This document shows, one piece after another, positions 20,282-30,775 of a stretch of 64,000 bases of DNA. Each line of letters begins with the position of its first letter. Within the stretch, counting starts at the first letter, position 1. The position numbers and the translations under genes are program-made. This DNA comes from Linum tenue. Taxonomy: Eukaryota; Streptophyta; Magnoliopsida; Malpighiales; Linaceae. The stretch lies in the NCBI GenBank assembly GCA_946122785.1, contig CAMGYJ010000011.1, forward strand, positions 26,227,007 to 26,291,006, written 5' to 3'. Under the pieces are notes generated by a model. It was not told where the DNA came from, made no database searches, and saw only the letters and a program-made list of their open reading frames with translations.

Positions 20282-23121
20282 ATGGCTTCTAAACAGACCT
20301 CTGGGACTTCTTCCACCGACGCCCCGAGGGGAAAGGATGCGGCGCCCGACGTCATCAAGGAATTGGAGAAACACTTTTCTCCCGACCCCAACCGCGAATC
20401 GGACGGATGGACGCCCAAAGGGAGGCATCAGGCGCCTGCTAAGGAGGGGTCATCGGTATCGGCGCCTGTTGTTTCTCGCGGCTCGCCCGCCGGGGCAGCG
20501 GTCGAAGGGGCGGCGCCCCCGAACCCTAATCCAAGTAAGTGCCTCATCAATCGAAAATCTGTTTTTTTTTTTTTTTTTTTTTTTAGGCGCCTTAGTTGCT
20601 AGGTGTTACCATTAACGCTGGCCCCTTTGCGTCGATCGTTTTTAGGCGATGCGCCTGTCTCCCCACCAACGTCGCCTAGGTTGGCAGGTGCGGGCGCCCC
20701 CGATAACGACACTGTGAGGATGATGAATTGGGCCGACACTTGGCCGACGGGGCAGGCGCCCATGGAAACGTGTCATCTCACTGTTGCCGAGGCCGGACCC
20801 CTCCAAGTTTCTACTGTGAAAGCAATCGAGTTGGAGAACTTGGTTGTCTCGCTGGAACTCCCGCGCAACTGGTCCTATGCGCCTGCCCCTCGGATCGCAA
20901 GGGTTGGGGTTGTTGGGCCCCGTTGGGTAGGGATTTACAGGGAGTATTTTCGTTTTGGCCTTCGTTTCCCCTTGGATTCGATTCTCGAAGGCATTTTGTC
21001 AATGTGCAAGTGCTCCATTGGGCGCCTGTCACCTTCTGTTTTTCTTATCCACATCCTCTTCAAACTAAAATGTCGGCAGCATAATGTTGAACCCACCTTC
21101 AAACTTTTTCACCACTTTTTCACCATGTCGGCCAGCAACAATTGCCTATCCCTTCAGAGGCGCCTAGACATTCCTGGCCATTTTCTCCGAGATTGTCCGA
21201 AGTTAGGAAGGAAGTGGTTTAGGAGCTTTTTCTTTATTAAGGCGCACAAGGCATCCTTTTATGAAAGCGGCGCCTCCTTCACTAGAGGTTGGGTAGTTGG
21301 AGACCATGAGGCGTTTAATGTTGAAATACCTCTTTCCACTGACGCTGAGAGGGAAGGCGCCCGTCTCCTATCCTTGCATCCTGTGAACTTGCGCCTTACT
21401 TCCGCTAGGACGCCGGTATTACAGGACTATTATCGCGACGGTGGGCGCCTAGCTATACTGTATCCATATTTGACGTTTCGTCATTTACACTGCTGACTTG
21501 TTGTTTGTGGATGTTTTATTTGTGTAGGTGCGGACTACACCTCCGTGGCTAACCTAATGAAGTCCAAGTTCGCACAACTGGGATTGGTGGCCAAGAAGGC
21601 GCCTGGCGCCAAGAAGGCGCCCGCCGCAAAGAAGGCGCCAGCCGCCAAGAAGGCGCCCGCGGCCAAGAAGGCGCCCGTGGTCAAGGAGGGCGGGAAGCAA
21701 ACCGGTGACACCACCAAGGTTGGATCTGCAAAGGGCTCGGATACCACTACCGCCGACCCGGTTGTCTCGGAAACACAAGCGCCTGCCAAGGGGCGCCCGC
21801 GGCGGAATGTGAGATCTTCGAAGAGGGTCGAGCCTACTAAAGTCCCTAGTCCCTCCGCTGATGATGTGCTGGAAACCGGGGAGGCGCCCAAGGCAGTCAA
21901 GCCGACAGGCGCTCAGGCGCCTGAAGTAGATCTGGTGGATGAGCTTGATTACGAAGAGGACGATGTGCCCTTGTCTGTTCGCAAGAAAAGGAAGGTGGAG
22001 AGCGCCGGGCATGAGGCAGATAAGCGAGTCAGGTTGGCCGATGATGATGAAGATATACCAGCGGGTCTGAAGAAGTGGCTTCAACCTCCGAAGCACAAAG
22101 TCAACCTGATTTGTTCTGACAGGGCTGCTTTAGAGCGGGGTTCCGCCATTCAGATGGTCTTGAAAGCCGGAGATGTTCTCCGGGCGCCCTCAGACTTGGA
22201 TGACGCAGATCCTTGGGCTGAGGTGGCACAAATGAATGCCCGTGTAAGTACTTCACCCTTGTTGTTTTTACCACTTAGATCATCTTAGGCGCCTGACCAT
22301 TTTCCTTTTTGCAGATGATGTTGGTGGCGAAGAAAGGAATAATGGAGCGTGAAGCCCTGCGCTCTGCCGTCAATGAGGCCTCTACCTCTCTTGGTGTGGC
22401 CCAAGACAATCTGGCGACGGCGCATAGGCGCCAAGAATAATTAATAAAGATGTGCGAGGATGCACAGTTGGAGGTCGCGAAGAGTGCCTCGCTTGTTCAA
22501 GTAGCTGTTGATGAGGAGAAGCGCAAATTGCGCGATGAGTATGAGGCGCAGATTGAGGAAGAGAAGAGGGCGCATGAGGAAACCAAAGTTAGACTAGAGA
22601 AGGAGAAGAAAGACTTGGAGAATGAAGCCGGCGCCTGCAGGAGCGAAATTGACTTGCTCAAGGAAGAGAAGGGCGCCCTAAAGAAGGAGAACAAACACTT
22701 GGCTCGCGAGAATAACAAGCGCGTTTCGGAGATCCAGGCGCTTCGGGAGGAGAAGCAGGCGCTTGAGGCCGCCAAGGAGGCGCTTGAGGCTCAGCCCACG
22801 GATATCTCTAAGTCCGAAGCTGGCCAGGCGCTCAAGGCCGAAGCGGCCTTGAACAGTATTCTGATTTTGCATAAGAAGTTAGCATCTGATCATCCCGACA
22901 TCACTTGGGATGTTCAATCGATGGTGGGCTTCGTAATCTCCTATATGGAGAGTGGGCGCCCGGTGACTGATGGGGCGCCTGATGGTGGTGAAGTCGATGG
23001 AGACGATGTGGAGGGTGGTGATGCCGGGGATAACGACGCGGAAGGCGGCGAGGTTGATGGCGAGGAGGCTGAAGATGGTGGTAGTGCGTCTTCTGATTCC
23101 GATGATGAGTCGACGGAATAA
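20282..23121 (+). CDS. Antisense gene (aORF) of the Tat-type element, four exons, about 856 codons with one nonsense codon
   Basis: Likely exons are 20282-20534, 20646-21440 (end least certain), 21528-22243 and 22315-23121. Splice sites are GT-AG and the phases sum correctly. Exon 2 carries a domain resembling the plant 'putative gypsy type transposon' family (WVGIYREYFRFGLRFPL, FKLFHHFFTM). Exon 3 begins with five or six K-K-A-P-x-A repeats, like a histone H1 tail, then acidic patches. Exon 4 is a long coiled coil (about 22450-22830) and an Asp/Glu/Gly-rich acidic tail. TAA at 22438-22440 interrupts exon 4. Antisense extra ORFs in this position are reported for Tat-lineage elements. Their role is unknown. 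The basic tract and coiled coil suggest a nucleic-acid-associated structural protein, which is my inference. Confidence 0.7.
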
Positions 23122-23887
23122 TGCCGAGTATCTGCGTATTTTCATAAGTGGCCTTGTGTTCATCGTATGTATATTTGGGGGATATTTAGGCGCCTAATAA
23201 CTTCTTTTGGTTTTTCATGCTTTTGCACTATGTGCCTCTTAGGCGCCTATTAGAGATCTGCTTGCTGTTCTGGATTGACCGTTGCATTCCTCTCTATCCG
23301 TATTTGTTTGTCATTCTATCTATAAAATGGGCGCCCTTGATTTGAAGCGATGCTTCGATTATATGTAAGCTATTGCTTTGCCTTGTCTTCTGTTTGTGCC
23401 CATTTGTTGTCTCTTTTTACTAGGATGGGCGCCTGCAATGGTGCCATGTCACATACTTGTTTTCCAAATGCCCCTTCTTGCTCGCAATAATTAGTCCGTT
23501 TCATGAAACATGGGCGCAAAACTATGGCGCTTTACGTGTAAGGGGCGCTTTACATTGAGAGGGCGCTCATGAGAGCGTTGCCTTAAGGCCCGTACTCGTG
23601 TTGCTTACGGCATTCATCGATTGTAAAGGCGCAAGGGGTCGGGCGCTAAGACCGGGCGCAATGTAGTGGGCGCTATGGGGTATCCTTTCGTTTTAAATAC
23701 CAATCCTTGTTCATAATAATTAATCCGATTCGAGAAACATGGGCGCAAAACTTGGGCGCTTTACATGGAGAGGGCGCAAAACGGGGCGCTTTACAAAATT
23801 ACGGGCGCATGCAAGGCGCTTTTGGTAACTTACTATAAACCTACCGAACTAACACAAGCTTTCCCCGAATTGTCCTGCCGTCAACCT
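23122..23887. other. Convergent spacer between antisense gene and pol, with internal repeats
   Basis: No coding sequence. Blocks around 23480-23560 and 23710-23800 repeat: CATAATAATTA-type sequence, GAAACATGGGCGCAAAAC, then GGCGCTTTAC two or three times. GGGCGC is exceptionally dense. Confidence 0.7.
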
Positions 23888-26215
23888 CTACTCATGGTTA
23901 GGCGCCTGTGCTTCAGTCACCTTGGCCTCATACTTTCGCAAATTTTGGGCATTCCACGTCCTCTTCACCTTCTTGCCCGTCATGCGCTCCAACTTAAATG
24001 TACTTGGGCCTATAACTTCCTGGATGCGATATGGCCCTTTCCACTTTGGTGCCAATTTCCCCTCTGCTGTATTGGGACGAAAATCTCGTTTTAACACCAG
24101 ATCGCCCTTTGCAAGGTCGCATGCCCTCATCTTTTTGTTATAATACCTCACAACTTGACTCTTCATTGCTGCCAGACGTATAGCCGCCACCTCCCGGCGT
24201 TCGTCCAATAGATCCAAATCGTCGATGCGCTCCTGGGCGTCCATCGACTCATCCTTTCGTGCCATCCGGAACGTCGGGACTCGCATTTCCACGGGCAACA
24301 CCGCCTCACTCCCGTACGTTAGGGCGAATGGTGTCTCACCCGTGGCCACCTTGAACGTAGTTCTATGCGCCCATAAAACGCTTGGTAATTCCTCCACCCA
24401 CTTGCCTTTGCCTGCGGCCAGCCTGGTGTGTAGGCCATGTAGTATGCTTTTGTTAGCCGCCTCAGCTTGCCCATTAGCTTGTGGGTAGGCTACGGAAGAA
24501 AACCTCAGTATCACTCCATTTTCATCACAGAACTCAATGAATTTCTTGCAATCGAACTGTTTTCCGTGATCTGTGATGATGGATTCCGGAAGCCCAAACC
24601 TCGCAAAAATGTTCCTTTTAGTGAACTTTCGTACTTGCGACTCGGTGATTGACGCCAGGGGTTCTGCCTCGATCCATTTGGTGAAATAATCCACCGCCAC
24701 TATCAAGTATTTGAACTGTCCGGGCGCCTTGGGAAAGGGCCCTAAGAGGTCCATGCCCCACTGAGCAAAGGGCCAGGCGCCCACATTCCCTTGCATGGGT
24801 GCAGCCGGTAGGTGCACGTCATTGGCATGAATCTGGCACTGATGACAGGCCGCCACATGTTTCCTGGCGTCTGCTCGAATTGTCGGCCAATAATACCCTT
24901 GTCGGAGAATAATCTTCTCGAGACTCCGGGCGCCCGCATGCATGCCACAAGTTCCCTGATGTACCTCCTTGATTGCTTCCAAGCCCTCGTCTTCCGTGAG
25001 ACATCTTAAATAGGCGCCTGAATGCGATCTTTTATATAATACTCCATCGACTATGGCACATCGGGCCGCCTTTTGTCGTAGGCGCCAAGCTTCTTTTGAG
25101 TCCTCAGGCACTATTCCTTGGGTGAGAAATAACCATACTGGAGCCATCCATCCCCCCATTTCGCCTCCCGTGAGGGATGCCATTACCATTTCCTCTTGGG
25201 GTACTTCCTTTGTTACAATTACCGTTCGACTTTCATCAAAATCCAAAGCCGTTGCCAACTTGGACAAGGCATCTGCATGGGCATTCTCCTCTCTTGGAAC
25301 GTGCGTGAATGTCACGTCCCGGAACCAGGCGCTCTTCCTTTGTACGGCATGCACGTAAGCTCCTAACGTTTCCTCTTTCACTTCGTACACTTCGTTCAGC
25401 TGGTTGACCACCAAAGCAGAATCGGTTTTGATGTGCACTCTCTGGGCGCCCAGCTCTCTTGCCATGTGGAGCCCCGCGAGAACGGCTTCATATTCTGCGG
25501 CGTTGTTTGTCTTAAGGGTCGCGAACCGCAATGCTACCTCATGCAGGGCGCCCAGCGGACTGATGAGCACCACTCCAGCGCCCGCTCCGGCTCTGCTTGC
25601 AGCCCCGTCAACATGAACTTGCCAACATTCTTCCACGTTGGCTCCCCCGTCCACTATGCCTTCGGCCATGAAATCCGCCAATACCTGAGCTTTGATGGCG
25701 GGGCGGGGCGCGTAGCTTATGTCAAATTCACTGAGTTGCACAGCCCACTTTACAAGGCGCCCGGATACGTCCATTGATCCCAGGACTGTCCTGAGAGGAA
25801 GGTGTGTAAGTACTACAATACGGTGAGCCTGGAAATAGGGTCGAAGTTTGTTTGCCGCCATCACCACTGCTAGCGCCGCCTTCTCTATAGGCGCATACCT
25901 TGTCTCGTGTCCCACCATGGTTCTGCTCACATAGTATACTGGCTTCTCTTCATTTGTTAGCGGGTCTTTGGATATGAGAACCGCACTCACAGCAATGAGG
26001 GACACTGCGATGTACAAATATAACACTTCCTTGGCCTTGGGGGCCGTCATCACTGTAGGGGCCGTGAGCAATTTCTTCAAATCCTCGAAGGCTTCATCGC
26101 ACTCATGGGTCCATTTGAACTTGGTCGCCTTCTTCAATACCTTGAAAAAAGGGGCGCCCCGGTCGGAGGATCTTGGGATGAAGCGTCCCAGCGCCGCCAG
26201 CCTCCCTGTTAGCAC
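23888..26215 (-). CDS. Tat-type pol, RNase H, second RNase H and integrase, 775 aa after the frameshift
   Basis: The first RNase H (PVYYVSRTMVGHETRY...) has weak catalytic conservation, as usual in this lineage. The second, archaeal-type RNase H has its acidic residues (WQVHVDGAAS, NNAAEYEAVL, IKTDSALVV, ENAHADALSKLA). Integrase has the HHCC finger (H...C HQCQ) and the D-D-E core (GMDLLGPF, ITDHGKQF, NGQAEAANKS). The C-terminus (KWKGPYRIQEV) is complete. It continues the gag-pol frame except for the single shift at the ten-base homopolymer, so the element is one indel from a continuous polyprotein. Confidence 0.92.
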   Translation of the reverse strand: MLTGRLAALGRFIPRSSDRGAPFFKVLKKATKFKWTHECDEAFEDLKKLLTAPTVMTAPKAKEVLYLYIAVSLIAVSAVLISKDPLTNEEKPVYYVSRTMVGHETRYAPIEKAALAVVMAANKLRPYFQAHRIVVLTHLPLRTVLGSMDVSGRLVKWAVQLSEFDISYAPRPAIKAQVLADFMAEGIVDGGANVEECWQVHVDGAASRAGAGAGVVLISPLGALHEVALRFATLKTNNAAEYEAVLAGLHMARELGAQRVHIKTDSALVVNQLNEVYEVKEETLGAYVHAVQRKSAWFRDVTFTHVPREENAHADALSKLATALDFDESRTVIVTKEVPQEEMVMASLTGGEMGGWMAPVWLFLTQGIVPEDSKEAWRLRQKAARCAIVDGVLYKRSHSGAYLRCLTEDEGLEAIKEVHQGTCGMHAGARSLEKIILRQGYYWPTIRADARKHVAACHQCQIHANDVHLPAAPMQGNVGAWPFAQWGMDLLGPFPKAPGQFKYLIVAVDYFTKWIEAEPLASITESQVRKFTKRNIFARFGLPESIITDHGKQFDCKKFIEFCDENGVILRFSSVAYPQANGQAEAANKSILHGLHTRLAAGKGKWVEELPSVLWAHRTTFKVATGETPFALTYGSEAVLPVEMRVPTFRMARKDESMDAQERIDDLDLLDERREVAAIRLAAMKSQVVRYYNKKMRACDLAKGDLVLKRDFRPNTAEGKLAPKWKGPYRIQEVIGPSTFKLERMTGKKVKRTWNAQNLRKYEAKVTEAQAPNHE

Positions 26216-29200
26216 TTGTACCTCTTTGGGCGTCCGGGGGGGGGGCCCAAACTCATAATTGCTTCGACCTGCTTGGGGTTGGCCTCAATTCCCCGCCTTG
26301 TTATCATGAACCCCAAGAATTTCCCTGCTTCCGCCAAGAACACACACTTCTTAGGGTTAAGTCGCAACTTGAAGTGTCGCATAGTCTCGAAAGTTTCTCG
26401 CAGGTCCGTGAGGTGGTCCAGGCGCCTCCTGCTCTTTACGATCAGATCGTCCACGTACGCTTCCACATTTTTCCCTATTTGCTTGCGGAAGATCTGGTTT
26501 ACCATGCGCTGGTACGTAGCACCGGCGTTCTTCAAACCAAAAGCCATGACGCGATAACAGAAGTTCCCGAAGGGCGTCATGAAGGCTGTCTTCGCTATGT
26601 CTTCCGCCGCCATTGGGATCTGATGGTAGCCCGAGAACATGTCGAGGAAGCTGAGCGCCTCATGGTAAGCCGTGGCATCTACCAGTAAGTCAATTCGCGG
26701 CATGGGATACGCATCTGTGGGGCATGCCTTGTTAAGGTTGGTAAAGTCCACGCACATCCTCCAATCTCCTGACGGTTTTGGGACAAACACCACATTAGAG
26801 AGCCATGTGATGTACCTGGCTTCCTCCACGAACCCCGCTTCGAGTAATCTGTCTACCTCTCGCCGCAATGCCTCCTCCTTTTCTTGCGATAAATTTCTTC
26901 GCTTTTGCTGGACGGGCTTCTTCCCTTTTTCCACGGCGAGCCTGTGCACTGCCACGTCGGGTGACACTCCCGGCATGTCTTGGGCGCCCCAAGCGAACAG
27001 CTCTCCAAATTCTTTCAACAACTCGATCAGTGGTGCCCTCATCGACTCCGGCGCCTGTGCCGATATACGCACTTGTTTCTCTGGGTGCCCCTCATCCAAA
27101 GCTACCGTAAGCTCTTCATCCCAAGCCTCCGCTCTAGGCGCCTCCTCGGGGCGGATATCGATGTCGTTGACCCTGTGCTTCCGGGCCCTACATTTCGGGT
27201 CTTCTTCGCGAGCGTATCGGGGGACACTTCTTCCCCTGGAGATGCCTATGCCTTGTGGTGCTACAAACTTCAGTGTCTGGTGACAAGTGGAGGCTACTCC
27301 ATTGAATTGTGCCAACAACGGTCGCCCAAGTATCACGTTATATGGCGACGGACAATCCACAATCCCAAACTCCACCGCATGCGTCACACTATGCACTTCA
27401 TCTCCAAGGGTCACGGGAAGGCGCACGCGCCCAATAACTTGCGCGGGCGCCCCCGAGAATCCGACCAACACGGAACTCGAGGGACGCACCAACTCGGGCG
27501 CCAGTTGCATGCGCTCGAATGTACTTTTGAAGAGCACATCCATCGAACTGCCGGTGTCTACCAGCATTCTCTTCACCTTACATCCTGCTATTACTCCCTG
27601 TATCTCAAGCGCCTCCTCCGATGGGACTTGACATGCTTCATCAGGCTCTTGATTGAAGTGGATATGCACAGCCGCCCTTGCTTCCAATGAGGCGGACCTT
27701 AGGCGCCTCGATCTATCTAGCTTCTCCCTTAAGTCGAGGGTACCGGTTATGGATTCAACCGTGAGCCGAACTCGCCTAGGCTCGCCTTCTTGGTCTACCT
27801 CGAACGGGGGCGGCGGTATCTCGGGCTCCTGTTGGATTTCTCGCCTTTCCTCCATCCTCTGCTTCCCTCGGCCTTGGGGCGCCCCTGGGACCTCTCGGAC
27901 TTCAGGCTCCCGCTGTATCGTTGGGACCCCTGGCGCCTGTCTTGCGACATACGTCCGGTGGGTTCTTTCCTCTGCCCTCCTTACGAAATCGTTGAGCATG
28001 CCTTTGTCCGCCAAGGTTTGAAGTTCAGCCTTAAGTTGATAGCAATCAGCCGTATAGTGCCCCTTATCCCGATGGAAGTCGCAGTATCTGTCAAGGTTTT
28101 TCTCATTGGGTTGTCCTCGCATGGGTCCCGGCCAGCGAATGTGATAGCCCCTATCCTTCACATACTGCAACACATTTTTGAGCGTGTCATTGTACTCCGT
28201 GAAGTTTGCAGCACTCCTAGGCACGGGGCGTGGTGCCTCTGGCCTCCTTGGTAGACCAAATCCTCCAGACGAGGGTCGGGGCGCCTGTCTTACTTCTATT
28301 TCATCGCCTCTCAGGCGCCTCTTTTCAGCCCTTCGTGCTGCCAACGTTTCTTCCAGCATGATCACTTTTTGCACCCTTCTGTCCAAGTCTTCAGTGGATA
28401 TCACATCTCGCTTCGAAAGGACCCTGCAGAGCTCCTCACTCGAGGTGCATGCGTCCAAGCAGACTCCTAACACCGCCGGCTGCACATCTTTGACGGCCAT
28501 GGCCACCGAGATCCACCGGTCGTAAAATTCCCGGAGCGCCTCCCCCTCCCTCTGCTTCACCTTGAACAAGGCGCCTATGGTCAACGTCCGCTGTTTCCTA
28601 CTTGCGAACTTGGATAAGAACAACTCCGCAAATTGCTCAAAACACTCTATGCGCCCCTCTTCAATTTGGTGGTACCAATCCAATACGACGCCCGCAAACG
28701 TGGATGGGAACACCTTGCATAGCGTGGCATCCGAGCTATTGTATAGCTGCATCTTCGTGAAATAGCTGTTCAGGTGATCTTCCGGGTCGGCAACCCCATC
28801 ATAGCTCGGTAGAGGAGGGATCGTGGATCCCGTTGGTTCCAGAAGGATATTTCGCGCGAGGGGTTGACGGACGCCGAATCGCTTAGCCACTCTCCTGGGC
28901 GCCCACATGTCATCCTGACCGGCTGACGTATGTTCGTTGGGTAGTCGCCAGGCGCGCGGGCGCCCAGGTATGTCATGCCCCATATCAGTGCGATGGGGGA
29001 GCCCGAATTGCAGGGACTCCGAATCTTCCCCGGTCCTTTCTCGTTTTCGTGCCACTGGGCTATACACCATTGCCTCCTCGCTTCGATCTCCTTCCAACTC
29101 CCTTTTGAGCGCCGCTATAGCCCGGTCTTGATCAGCTATGATTCGGAATAGCTCTCCCTTCGTCAAGGTCTCTCCCCCCTCAGTCGATAGGCGCTCAGGA

Positions 29201-29322
29201 CTCCCTTGCTCGTCAACATCCATGCTCAACTCGTGACTGGGTTGGCGCTCCCCTTCTTTCTGACTCGAGCTTCCCGACTTCGAGTTGTCCCCCCCTTCGA
29301 TGCCTTCGTTCATTCCTTCCAT
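26209..29322 (-). CDS. Tat-type gag, protease and reverse transcriptase, 1,037 aa up to a frameshift
   Basis: Gag core is about residues 160-330 (DWYHQIEEGRIECFEQFAELF). A zinc knuckle CDFHRDKGHYTADC is at 414-427. The protease active site is LVDTGSS at 587-593, and the reverse transcriptase has FVPKPSGDWRMCVDF, FLDMFSGYHQ and the catalytic YVDD at 955-958. All visible catalytic residues are intact. The protein would form the capsid, mature the polyprotein and copy the genome. It starts 35 bp inside the primer site. The frame is lost in a run of ten C (26236-26245 on the plus strand reads G10), after which the remaining pol is in another frame. Confidence 0.92.
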   Translation of the reverse strand: MEGMNEGIEGGDNSKSGSSSQKEGERQPSHELSMDVDEQGSPERLSTEGGETLTKGELFRIIADQDRAIAALKRELEGDRSEEAMVYSPVARKRERTGEDSESLQFGLPHRTDMGHDIPGRPRAWRLPNEHTSAGQDDMWAPRRVAKRFGVRQPLARNILLEPTGSTIPPLPSYDGVADPEDHLNSYFTKMQLYNSSDATLCKVFPSTFAGVVLDWYHQIEEGRIECFEQFAELFLSKFASRKQRTLTIGALFKVKQREGEALREFYDRWISVAMAVKDVQPAVLGVCLDACTSSEELCRVLSKRDVISTEDLDRRVQKVIMLEETLAARRAEKRRLRGDEIEVRQAPRPSSGGFGLPRRPEAPRPVPRSAANFTEYNDTLKNVLQYVKDRGYHIRWPGPMRGQPNEKNLDRYCDFHRDKGHYTADCYQLKAELQTLADKGMLNDFVRRAEERTHRTYVARQAPGVPTIQREPEVREVPGAPQGRGKQRMEERREIQQEPEIPPPPFEVDQEGEPRRVRLTVESITGTLDLREKLDRSRRLRSASLEARAAVHIHFNQEPDEACQVPSEEALEIQGVIAGCKVKRMLVDTGSSMDVLFKSTFERMQLAPELVRPSSSVLVGFSGAPAQVIGRVRLPVTLGDEVHSVTHAVEFGIVDCPSPYNVILGRPLLAQFNGVASTCHQTLKFVAPQGIGISRGRSVPRYAREEDPKCRARKHRVNDIDIRPEEAPRAEAWDEELTVALDEGHPEKQVRISAQAPESMRAPLIELLKEFGELFAWGAQDMPGVSPDVAVHRLAVEKGKKPVQQKRRNLSQEKEEALRREVDRLLEAGFVEEARYITWLSNVVFVPKPSGDWRMCVDFTNLNKACPTDAYPMPRIDLLVDATAYHEALSFLDMFSGYHQIPMAAEDIAKTAFMTPFGNFCYRVMAFGLKNAGATYQRMVNQIFRKQIGKNVEAYVDDLIVKSRRRLDHLTDLRETFETMRHFKLRLNPKKCVFLAEAGKFLGFMITRRGIEANPKQVEAIMSLGPPPGRPKRYKC

Positions 29323-29340
29323 GCGTCCTAGTCAAGCGCC

Positions 29341-29357
29341 CCCTATCTGGCGCGCCA
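29341..29357 (-). other. Probable primer-binding site of the Tat-type element
   Basis: The minus strand reads TGGCGCGCCAGATAGGG a couple of bases inside the 5' LTR. The position and TGG start fit a primer site. I did not assign the tRNA. Confidence 0.6.
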
Positions 29358-29359
29358 AT

Positions 29360-30016
29360 TGTTTGAGCCAAAGTGCCCCCCTGCCCAATTCTCCGACGCA
29401 CCGTTGAGCCGCTCCCTTCTGGGCGCCTAAACCCTGCACCAACAAGCGCCTAGGGGCTTTCGGTTGCCCGTTAGCACTCCGATGCCTAAGTCAGTGACAA
29501 GTCTAGAGAGATAAGTGTTGAGTGAGCTTTCTAGTGAGAGAAGCCAACCTGCTTAAATGCTACCTACCGGGTACTATTTATACTCGACGAGGTCCAGACC
29601 GGGCTCCTGGAACTCAGCTCCACGTCAGCCTTCATTAAATGCTTGGTACGGCCCAACGGTCGGGCGCTCGTACGTGGCGACCTCTGCCTGGGCGCTTGCA
29701 GGGACCACCTTGCCAGGTGGCGCATTCTCAGTTCACCGGTCTCCCTAGGAGCCTGGTCCCCGCCCTACTTTTGTCGCTATGCGCCTGGCTGTCTTTTAAT
29801 GGGCTCAACTTGCACTCTTCATCCTCTTCTTATAATTCTGATATGGGCTTTGGGCCCATGCAGCTCTCTGCCAGCCTACGTTCCCTAATGGACCATTCAC
29901 GTTCTCAAGTCTTAGTCGACCTCCCGGGCCTGCTCCTCCATGCCCTCTTATGCGCTTGGGCCTGGGCGCCCGGTAGCCCAATATTTGTCTTTCAACAGTT
30001 AACTTGTCCCCCAACA
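29360..30016 (-). repeat. 5' LTR of the Tat-type element
   Basis: This is a direct repeat of 19035-19691, followed by target copy AGATC at 30017-30021. Confidence 0.95.
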
Positions 30017-30370
30017 AGATCAATTAAGCATGTTCTGTCAAAGATTGCTAATGCATTTTTCTTTTCTTTGTTGTGGTTTTTGTGGCAACTCGATACTGGT
30101 CATCTGGCATACTTCGTCGAAGGAAACTACACTCGCTGGCGGGACTTTCTTGGAGATGTTGGGTTTTTATTTTTGTTTTTTCCCCGTCAGTGTCGTGTCT
30201 TTGCTCCTCGGAGCTTCTTCAGAGCTGCCCAAGTAGTGGCTTAACAAGCTCTTCATCGTAGTCCGATTGCATACGGACTGTCGCGCAGTGTTTGATTCGG
30301 TCATGTACTCGTGTCGATGCTTTGTCCCATGCCCTTTGGGCTTGCCTTGAAAAAAAAAACGGCTAAAAAT

Positions 30371-30727
30371 AATTAATCATTGAAGCCAGACAATAATTAA
30401 TTTCAATGGGAACTCTAAGCTTCCGTAATCGGAACCTCAACTAAAACCAAGATTAAATAATTGAAACACCGAATTAATTCACATAATAATTGATAACGGC
30501 CTAATGACAGGGCAAACATCAATTATTAAGGGGGGAAAAACGGTAATGCATAACAGCTAAAAAAATACTTGCTGAATAACTTCCCAGAACCACAACGGAC
30601 TGTAGTAATTAATAAGTCCCTTCTGTATTACCGTAACTGAATAAGAAAAAAGAGAAAAATATTATTAAAATCTGAAATCCCTAAACCGTCATTTCAATAA
30701 TTTGATTTGCATTTGATTCCAACTTAT
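30371..30727 (-). other. Piece of copia interior between insertions
   Basis: AT-rich sequence resembling 16850-18240 in style (AACGGACTGTAGTAATTAATAAG parallels AACGGGCTGTAGAGAATGATAA near 18053). No gene is seen. Confidence 0.5.
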
Positions 30728-30775
30728 TTTTTTTTTACAAAAGATAATCATATATTGATAGAATCAAATCGATAA

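Larger units (their letters stand above)
19035..30016 (-). mobile_element. Tat/Retand-lineage Ty3/gypsy element, about 11 kb, very young
   Basis: Both 657-bp LTRs (19035-19691 and 29360-30016) look identical by eye, begin TGTT and end AACA, and are flanked by AGATC (19030-19034, 30017-30021). Sense is the minus strand: gag-pol reads right to left. The second, archaeal-type RNase H before integrase and an antisense gene between pol and the 3' LTR are Tat-lineage hallmarks. One frameshift separates reverse transcriptase from RNase H. The palindrome GGCGCC is strikingly frequent throughout. Confidence 0.93.
18256..30359 (+). mobile_element. Non-LTR retroposon with poly(A) tail, split by the Tat-type element
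   Basis: An 11-bp target duplication CGGCTAAAAAT flanks it (18245-18255 and 30360-30370). A ten-A tail lies at 30350-30359, immediately before the right copy. Removing the insertion at 19035-30021 leaves about 1.1 kb. No coding domain is recognised, and the 3' part contains no readable reverse transcriptase. It may be a 5'-truncated LINE or a SINE-like element. Confidence 0.6.
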
